From contig JAGVIF010000540.1 in assembly GCA_020056205.1 (NCBI GenBank), forward strand, positions 1 through 5,009: a stretch of 5,009 nucleotides of DNA, in the 5' to 3' direction. The stretch is from Lentisphaeria bacterium (GTDB lineage: Bacteria; Verrucomicrobiota; Lentisphaeria; Victivallales; GWF2-50-93). The position numbers and the translations under genes were made by a program. This document shows, piece after piece, positions 1 to 5,009 of the stretch (position 1 is the stretch's first letter; every line of letters begins with the position of its first letter). The notes under the pieces are model-generated. The model worked only from the letters and a program-made list of their open reading frames with translations. It was not told the DNA's origin and ran no database searches.

Positions 1-1154
1 CGGAAAAGGCGAAATGCGAGTTGTCAACGAATATGTCAAGTGAAATAAATCTGCCTTTCATAACAGCCGACGCCAGCGGACCAAAACACTTGACGCTGAA
101 TCTTACCCGCTCAAAACTTGAACAGCTCGTTGGCGACCTCGTCGAAAGAACGGTACATCCGGTTGACAATTGCATGAAGGATTCAGGGTTGAAAATTTCC
201 GATATAAAAGAAGTGATCCTAGTGGGCGGACAAACAAGAATGCCGAAAGTCCAGGAAACAGCAAAAAAATTTTTCGGCAAAGAACCGCACAAAGGAGTAA
301 ATCCGGATGAAGTGGTTGCCGTCGGAGCCGCCATACAGGGAGGAGTGCTCTCAGGACAGGTTGAAGACATTGTCCTGCTTGATGTTACGCCGCTTTCTCT
401 CGGCATCGAAACCCTCGGCGGCGTTTCTACAAAACTCATAGAAAGAAACACCACAATTCCAACGAAGAAAAGCGAAATTTTCAGCACGGCCGCCGATAGC
501 CAGCCGTCCGTTGATATACATGTCCTTCAGGGTGAACGGCAAATGGCTAAAGACAACAAAAGCATAGGCCGTTTCAGGCTTGATGGAATCCCGCCGGCGC
601 CAAGAGGCGTTCCGCAGATAGAAGTTGCTTTTGACATTGACGCCAACGGCATACTTCACGTAACCGCCAAAGACCTTGGAACAGGCAAAGAACAGAAAAT
701 AACCATCACCGCAAGCTCAGGCCTAAACGATAAAGATGTCGAAAATCTGGTCAAAAATGCCGAGCAGTTTGCCCAACAGGACAAAGCGGAAAAAGACAAA
801 GTGGAGACGCGCAACCGCGCCGACTCCATGATATACCAGACGGAGAAACAGTTGAAGGAATTCGGAGAAAAACTTCCCGACTCCGTGAAGAAACCTATCC
901 AGGAAAAAATAGACGAACTCAAAAAAACAAAGGAAAAAGACGACATCGAAGGAATGAAAAAAACAATGTCGGAAATGGAACAGGACCTCCAAAAGATGGG
1001 AGAAGAAATATATAAACAGGCCGGAGCCTCCCAATCTTCAGGGCAAACAACAGACGGACAACAGGAGGAGCAAAAAAACGACGATTCAAAAACATCCGGC
1101 GCATCCGGCAAAGAAAAAGCCGTTGACGCCGAAGTAATAGACGACGAAAAATAA
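1..1154 (+). CDS. dnaK: Chaperone protein DnaK (Hsp70), 3' part; 5' end outside the window
   Basis: This is the cytosolic Hsp70 chaperone, which binds exposed hydrophobic segments of client proteins in an ATP-controlled cycle with DnaJ and GrpE. The frame is open from base 3 and reads EKAKCELS directly into the conserved [17 protein letters not shown] segment. The TTG at base 21 is therefore an internal codon, and roughly 255-260 N-terminal residues are missing to the left. About 383 residues are visible. They show the end of the nucleotide-binding domain ([11 protein letters not shown] at about 215-247, then FFGKEP and NPDE), the interdomain linker VLLDVTPL at 372-395, the beta substrate-binding domain ([38 protein letters not shown]), the helical lid rich in Lys and Glu, and a Gln/Ser/Gly-rich tail ending in DAEVIDDEK, an acidic end typical of bacterial DnaK. 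No frameshift is seen. The gene is followed after 44 bp by groES on the same strand, probably in one transcript. Confidence 0.98.
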   Translation, partial: EKAKCELSTNMSSEINLPFITADASGPKHLTLNLTRSKLEQLVGDLVERTVHPVDNCMKDSGLKISDIKEVILVGGQTRMPKVQETAKKFFGKEPHKGVNPDEVVAVGAAIQGGVLSGQVEDIVLLDVTPLSLGIETLGGVSTKLIERNTTIPTKKSEIFSTAADSQPSVDIHVLQGERQMAKDNKSIGRFRLDGIPPAPRGVPQIEVAFDIDANGILHVTAKDLGTGKEQKITITASSGLNDKDVENLVKNAEQFAQQDKAEKDKVETRNRADSMIYQTEKQLKEFGEKLPDSVKKPIQEKIDELKKTKEKDDIEGMKKTMSEMEQDLQKMGEEIYKQAGASQSSGQTTDGQQEEQKNDDSKTSGASGKEKAVDAEVIDDEK

Positions 1155-1185
1155 AAATCACAACGCTCTTAATAATATAAAAAAA

Positions 1186-1190
1186 GGGAG
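1186..1190 (+). promoter_or_regulatory. Ribosome binding site of groES
   Basis: A GGGAG core sits in an A-rich stretch 8 bases before the ATG at 1199. It supports that start, which also matches the usual N-terminus of the GroES family. Confidence 0.8.
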
Positions 1191-1198
1191 AAAAAAGC

Positions 1199-1501
1199 AT
1201 GAGCAAAGTGAACATCAAACCGCTCGGAGATCGAGTCCTTGTGGAAGAGATCGAAGAGAAAGAACAAATCAAAGGTGGAATCGTTATTCCTGATTCCGCA
1301 AAAGAAAAACCGCAGGAGGCAAAAGTCATAGCGCTCGGCACGGGAAAACTCGACGAAAAGGGAAATAAAATTCTATTCGATGTGAAAGTCGGAGACACCG
1401 TCCTCACAAGCAAATATGGTGGAACGGAAGTCAAGTACAATGACAAGGATTACAAAATCCTTAGCCAGAGCGACATTCTCGCCGTTATAGAATCTAAGTA
1501 A
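1199..1501 (+). CDS. groES: Co-chaperonin GroES (Hsp10)
   Basis: GroES forms the heptameric lid that closes the GroEL chamber in the presence of ATP and allows enclosed proteins to fold. The 100-residue length is normal for the family. The N-terminal [13 protein letters not shown] (residues 5-17) is the conserved first part of the beta barrel. The mobile loop that docks on GroEL follows, with GGIVIP at residues 26-31. The KVGDTVL segment, YGGTEVK and the C-terminal SDILAVIE are also characteristic. The ATG at 1199 is chosen for its Shine-Dalgarno sequence and the family N-terminus. The gene lies 44 bp after dnaK and 33 bp before groEL, and matches the neighbouring chaperonin as an obligate partner. 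No separate promoter or CIRCE operator is visible in front of it, so expression probably depends on transcription from upstream. Confidence 0.98.
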   Translation: MSKVNIKPLGDRVLVEEIEEKEQIKGGIVIPDSAKEKPQEAKVIALGTGKLDEKGNKILFDVKVGDTVLTSKYGGTEVKYNDKDYKILSQSDILAVIESK

Positions 1502-1520
1502 AAAAAACAAAAAATAAATT

Positions 1521-3181
<1,661 letters not shown>

Positions 3182-3203
3182 TCACAAGTCCATGCCGAAA
3201 ATC

Positions 3204-3232
3204 AAAGGCGCGCTTCGGCGCGCCTTTTTTTT
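3204..3232 (+). terminator. Rho-independent terminator after groEL
   Basis: A perfect 10-bp stem (AAAGGCGCGC at 3204-3213 with GCGCGCCTTT at 3218-3227) is closed by a TTCG tetraloop, a very stable loop type. A run of eight T covers 3225-3232. It starts 22 bases after the groEL stop, so it very likely ends the dnaK-groES-groEL transcript. Read on the - strand, the same stem is followed by TTTGATTTT, a weaker U-tract, so some termination of antisense or convergent transcription is possible. Confidence 0.93.
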
Positions 3233-3490
3233 GAGCATTATCCTATAGTTCATCCACAAAAAACTCCTTTGAAACTGCCGTTGGAGTTCACAGCCCCGAG
3301 ATCCTGCGGACACGGGATCTTCGACTTCATCTGTGTCTTTCCTGCGCAGTTTCTTATTGATAAAACTGCGAAAATCGCAGTAGGCCGCTAATTTTTAAAA
3401 TTCCGTTCCAATAGAAATATATGGGTGGATAGAAAATCTTGGTTTTTGCTTGGGAAAATCAACATAGAATGGAGTTTAAAAATAACGGAG
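3233..3490. other. Intergenic stretch with small inverted repeats, no convincing gene
   Basis: About 260 bases between the groEL terminator and the repeat cluster. No reading frame here looks like a known protein. Three sets of inverted repeats are visible: AACTCC at 3262-3267 with GGAGTT at 3283-3288, AGATCC at 3299-3304 with GGATCT at 3315-3320, and a three-arm set at 3345-3381. The spacing resembles a chain of small hairpins, possibly an untranslated or noncoding RNA, and on the - strand it would run toward the reverse side of the 3204-3232 stem. A 26-codon frame with a Shine-Dalgarno-like AGGAAA exists on the - strand at 3330-3250, but nothing else supports it. From 3390 the sequence is AT-rich. 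I see no promoter with acceptable spacing. Confidence 0.6.
3345..3381. repeat. Three-arm inverted repeat with alternative pairings
   Basis: CGCAGTTT at 3345-3352 is complementary to AAACTGCG at 3363-3370 (8 bp). The overlapping ACTGCGA at 3365-3371 is complementary to TCGCAGT at 3375-3381 (7 bp, loop AAA). The middle arm cannot pair with both sides at once. On the - strand, the 3381/3365 hairpin is followed directly by TTTATC, giving it a weak terminator-like look, while the alternative hairpin lies just before an AGGAAA sequence. The complementarity is seen directly. Any switching role is inference. Confidence 0.6.
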
Positions 3491-3510
3491 GGCGGGTTTT
3501 CTTACCCGCC
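3491..3510. repeat. Short perfect hairpin GGCGGGT/ACCCGCC
   Basis: GGCGGGT at 3491-3497 and ACCCGCC at 3504-3510 form a 7-bp perfect stem with a TTTCTT loop. No T-run follows on either strand, so a standard intrinsic terminator is unlikely. It stands 15 bases before the large nested inverted repeat and may belong to the same cluster of intergenic repeat elements. Confidence 0.75.
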
Positions 3511-3525
3511 AGCAGAAGAAACTCG

Positions 3526-3627
3526 GTAAATATTCACCAAACCCCGCCTGCCTGTGCGTGTCCGCCTGACTGCGAGCGTCCTCGCTCAGGCAGGCACGCA
3601 GACAGGTTCCTTTCGGTGAATATTTAC
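3526..3627. repeat. 102-bp nested inverted repeat (REP/MITE-like)
   Basis: The outer arms GTAAATATTCACC (3526-3538) and GGTGAATATTTAC (3615-3627) are perfect 13-bp complements. Inside them the pairing continues with small bulges: CCTG 3547-3550 with 3603-3606, TGCGTG 3555-3560 with CACGCA 3595-3600, GCCTGA 3564-3569 with TCAGGC 3586-3591, and GCGAG 3572-3576 with CTCGC 3581-3585 around a CGTC loop. The arms are AT-rich outside and GC-rich inside, as if one palindrome sat inside another. No transposase gene is present and I see no clear target-site duplication. The element most resembles a REP or non-autonomous mobile element, but the class is not proven. Confidence 0.8.
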
Positions 3628-3660
3628 TTGTATAAGTTCAGTAAAAGGACCAGCCTTCGC

Positions 3661-3696
3661 CCTTCGACAAGTTCGACGAGTTCGACTCCTTCGGCA
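3661..3696. repeat. 9-bp-period tandem array (four units)
   Basis: Four successive 9-mers read CCTTCGACA, AGTTCGACG, AGTTCGACT and CCTTCGGCA, all sharing a TTCG core at the same phase. CCTTCGACAAG-type sequence is, from memory, a common intergenic repeat motif in environmental bacteria; I could not check this here. The array ends where the 15-bp-period array begins, with four shared bases. Confidence 0.75.
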
Positions 3697-3752
3697 AGCT
3701 CAGGGCAGGCAAGCTCACCGCGAACAGGCTCACTGCTGGCAAGCTCAGGGCT
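3693..3752. repeat. 15-bp-period tandem array (four units)
   Basis: Units start at 3693, 3708, 3723 and 3738. Three of them begin with identical GGCAAGCTCA and one reads AACAGGCTCA; all four have GC at positions 13-14. The first and last units share the 14-base GGCAAGCTCAGGGC. The regular phase argues for true tandem duplication and not chance recurrence. Because 15 is a multiple of three, the array reads through without stops in some frames and creates misleading open frames. Confidence 0.8.
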
Positions 3753-3786
3753 ACGACTCGGCTCGCAGGGTTTACTGAATTCGTAC

Positions 3787-3812
3787 GGGGGGATATGCAT
3801 GGGGGGATATGC
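3787..3812. repeat. 12-bp direct repeat GGGGGGATATGC
   Basis: GGGGGGATATGC occurs at 3787-3798 and again at 3801-3812, separated by AT. The pair fills the space between the right arm of the second inverted repeat and the last codons of the - strand gene, whose stop is at 3821-3823. The six-G runs make slippage a plausible origin. Confidence 0.85.
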
Positions 3813-3820
3813 GATTTTTC

Positions 3821-5009
3821 TCACTCATCCTCGTTCTCGTAACATTCTTCGATGAAGGTTTCAATGTCCGCCGGAAGCGGCGCGATTTTTCCGTCTTTGT
3901 CCACAAAGAGGTTTCCCTCGTCCATATCCTCACTTAGGTATATTGCAAGCAGATGGCTTGGCTTGGAGAATTCTATTTTTCCGGCAAACACAGATGTCCA
4001 GGGGATTTTCAGTTTGTTTACAATGGCATCCATTTCGCTTTTTTCCATGTTGACGAAAAGCGTGATCAGACGCAGTTCTTTTTTCTCCTTTTCAAAACGT
4101 TCATAGATTTTTTTTATGACAGGGAGGCGGTCTGTCTCGTAGTATTGTTCGTAACGGTCGAACGGGAATATTTCAATAAAGAGATGAGAACCTTTGAAAC
4201 TGCTCAACTTGAATGGAGTTCCGTCCGACTTCGTCCCTTCTATTTCCGGCGCCGGGGTTCCGAGTTTTAGCGGAGGGAGCGCCGCGTATTCCAAGTTACC
4301 GAGGTCAACGGTCATGTCTTTGACTTCGCTCTTCAGCGGAATCTCGAATTCTTTGAAGAGGAAGTGATAGCAATCGTCATCGGAAGAATAAGCATGGTCA
4401 TTTATCCGATATCTGCCGGGACGGAACGCGTCGCCGGCGAAAGTCCCGTCCGGCATCGGGTTTATATGATAATAATCGGAGAATTCGCTTTGCAGTCTGA
4501 ATTCTTCGCCTTCCTGCGTGTCCGTAAATGCATCGAACCATTTTTGTTTTTTTAGGAGCGGCATATTGTTCCAGTCGCCCGGCAAAAATCTTATTGGAAT
4601 ATCCGCCGGCAGAATCGAACTTATGGACAAAGTGTTTCTGTGAGGATTGCTTTCCTTTTTAGGCGGGTAAATGGCCTTGCCTTTCACTTGCCAGCCCCTC
4701 GAATAGACGATTTTGCGCTCTTGTCCGGGAGGGACATCCAGCGAGCGGGCATATCCGGACCATCCGTGGTCCCCTGAAACGTAGAAAGAAAGACGACCTT
4801 TTCCGGCGGGGACACGGAAGCGGAAGGAGCCATCCCCGGAGATTTTCGAACTTGTCCCGATTTTATCGCCGAAATAGCCTATGCCGACATTTTTTCTGGC
4901 TGACTCAGGATCGTCCGGGCGACCTTCGAGTATGCCCCAAGGCACAAGCTCAATTTTTTGAACGTTCTCCCCGGATAGCTCCTCCGGCGGGATGAAGGCA
5001 TATCCTTTC
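3821..5009 (-). CDS. Beta-sandwich plus redoxin/TlpA-like protein, 3' part; 5' end outside the window
   Basis: The frame has no stop from 5008 down to the TGA at 3823-3821, giving 395 visible residues, and it continues past the right edge. The GTG at 4945 is not a credible start, because the codons before it (GYAFIPPEELSGENV and following) continue the same kind of sequence. The N-terminal visible part has VPWGILEGR, then GDGSFRFRVPAGKGRLSFYV, a pattern of carboxypeptidase-regulatory-like or other beta-sandwich repeats. Near 4270 LKLGTPAPEIEG starts a redoxin/TlpA-like domain with SDGTPFKLSSFKG, PVIKKIYERF and FVDKDGKI. Where TlpA proteins carry CxxC there is FPFDRYEQYYET (about 4168-4133) with no cysteine, and the usual cis-proline before the last strand is also absent. 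A redox-inactive or structural role is thus more likely than disulfide exchange. No signal peptide can be judged because the N-terminus is missing. Architecture of this kind is known to me mainly from PVC-group bacteria. Confidence 0.85.
   Translation of the reverse strand, partial: KGYAFIPPEELSGENVQKIELVPWGILEGRPDDPESARKNVGIGYFGDKIGTSSKISGDGSFRFRVPAGKGRLSFYVSGDHGWSGYARSLDVPPGQERKIVYSRGWQVKGKAIYPPKKESNPHRNTLSISSILPADIPIRFLPGDWNNMPLLKKQKWFDAFTDTQEGEEFRLQSEFSDYYHINPMPDGTFAGDAFRPGRYRINDHAYSSDDDCYHFLFKEFEIPLKSEVKDMTVDLGNLEYAALPPLKLGTPAPEIEGTKSDGTPFKLSSFKGSHLFIEIFPFDRYEQYYETDRLPVIKKIYERFEKEKKELRLITLFVNMEKSEMDAIVNKLKIPWTSVFAGKIEFSKPSHLLAIYLSEDMDEGNLFVDKDGKIAPLPADIETFIEECYENEDE

Larger units (their letters stand above)
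3630..3786. repeat. Second inverted repeat enclosing tandem arrays
   Basis: The arms 3630-3645 and 3771-3786 pair over 16 positions: 13 Watson-Crick pairs, two G-T pairs and one mismatch. The core TTCAGTAAA/TTTACTGAA is a perfect 9 bp. The arms start only two bases after the first nested inverted repeat ends. The 125 bases between the arms contain two short-period arrays, and GCCCT at 3659-3663 can pair with AGGGC at 3702-3706. Nothing here looks like a gene. The arrangement suggests a composite repeat unit inserted or expanded between the convergent genes. Confidence 0.7.

Noticed and set aside
1155..1198. TAATAT at 1173-1178 as a -10 box for groES
   Set aside because: No acceptable -35 hexamer lies 16-18 bases before it; the sequence there is A-rich dnaK end and stop codon.
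656..1446. Long - strand frames opposite dnaK and groES
   Set aside because: They are shadows of strongly recognised genes, rich in Phe and Ser as expected for the complement of Lys/Glu-rich coding sequence.
3446..3470. TTGCTT and TAGAAT as a promoter in the intergenic region
   Set aside because: The spacer is only 13 bases, too short for a normal sigma-70-type promoter, and no gene follows.
3491..3812. CRISPR array
   Set aside because: The repeats are 9-15 bp with no unique spacers of constant length and no cas genes nearby, so they are tandem and palindromic repeats.
3624..3824. Open frame of 66 codons on the - strand with PELAEG-like sequence
   Set aside because: This is the translation of the 9-bp and 15-bp arrays. 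Such peptides commonly arise from this kind of repeat. No ribosome binding site is seen.
3439..3855. Open frame of 138 codons on the + strand across the intergenic repeats
   Set aside because: It starts at a TTG without a ribosome binding site, runs through two palindromes and two arrays with periods divisible by three, and overlaps the end of the - strand gene. Its translation is low-complexity and resembles no protein.
3953..4555. + strand frames opposite the redoxin-like gene
   Set aside because: The - strand frame has recognisable domain motifs and stays open to the window edge; the + strand frames are short, overlapping and featureless.

Overview
The window carries a bacterial heat-shock chaperone cluster on the + strand, a repeat-rich gap without a convincing gene, and a converging gene on the - strand that runs off the right edge. 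Region 1 (1-3232) holds the 3' part of dnaK, then complete groES and groEL. All three lie on the same strand with gaps of 44 and 33 bp. The cluster ends at a strong GC-rich hairpin followed by eight T (3204-3232). I see no internal promoter, CIRCE operator or terminator between the genes, so the simplest reading is one transcript that starts upstream of the window. Its products would work together: DnaK binds extended nascent or unfolded chains, and GroEL with its GroES lid encloses and folds compact intermediates.

Region 2 (3233-3820) lies between convergent genes. Its first part has several small inverted repeats, including three arms that can pair in two mutually exclusive ways. Its second part (3491-3812) is dense in repeats: a short perfect hairpin, a 102-bp nested inverted repeat, a second inverted repeat of about 157 bp enclosing a 9-bp-period and a 15-bp-period tandem array, and a 12-bp direct repeat. 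This looks like a cluster of REP/MITE-like intergenic elements. Reading frames across it are by-products of repeat periods divisible by three.

Region 3 (3821-5009, - strand) is the 3' part of a gene for a beta-sandwich (carboxypeptidase-regulatory-like) plus C-terminal redoxin/TlpA-like protein. The reading frame stays open to the window edge, so the true start lies outside. The thioredoxin fold has no CxxC pair, so ordinary thiol-disulfide chemistry is unlikely.

Organism: a bacterium. The GroEL and DnaK sequences are ordinary bacterial types. The beta-sandwich/redoxin architecture and the repeat style recall PVC-group or uncultivated lineages (Planctomycetota, Lentisphaerota, Verrucomicrobiota, Omnitrophota). 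That is an impression from memory and not a demonstrated placement. I found no convincing new multi-gene system. The items most worth a second look are the composite repeat cluster, the three-arm pairing region and the cysteine-free redoxin domain.
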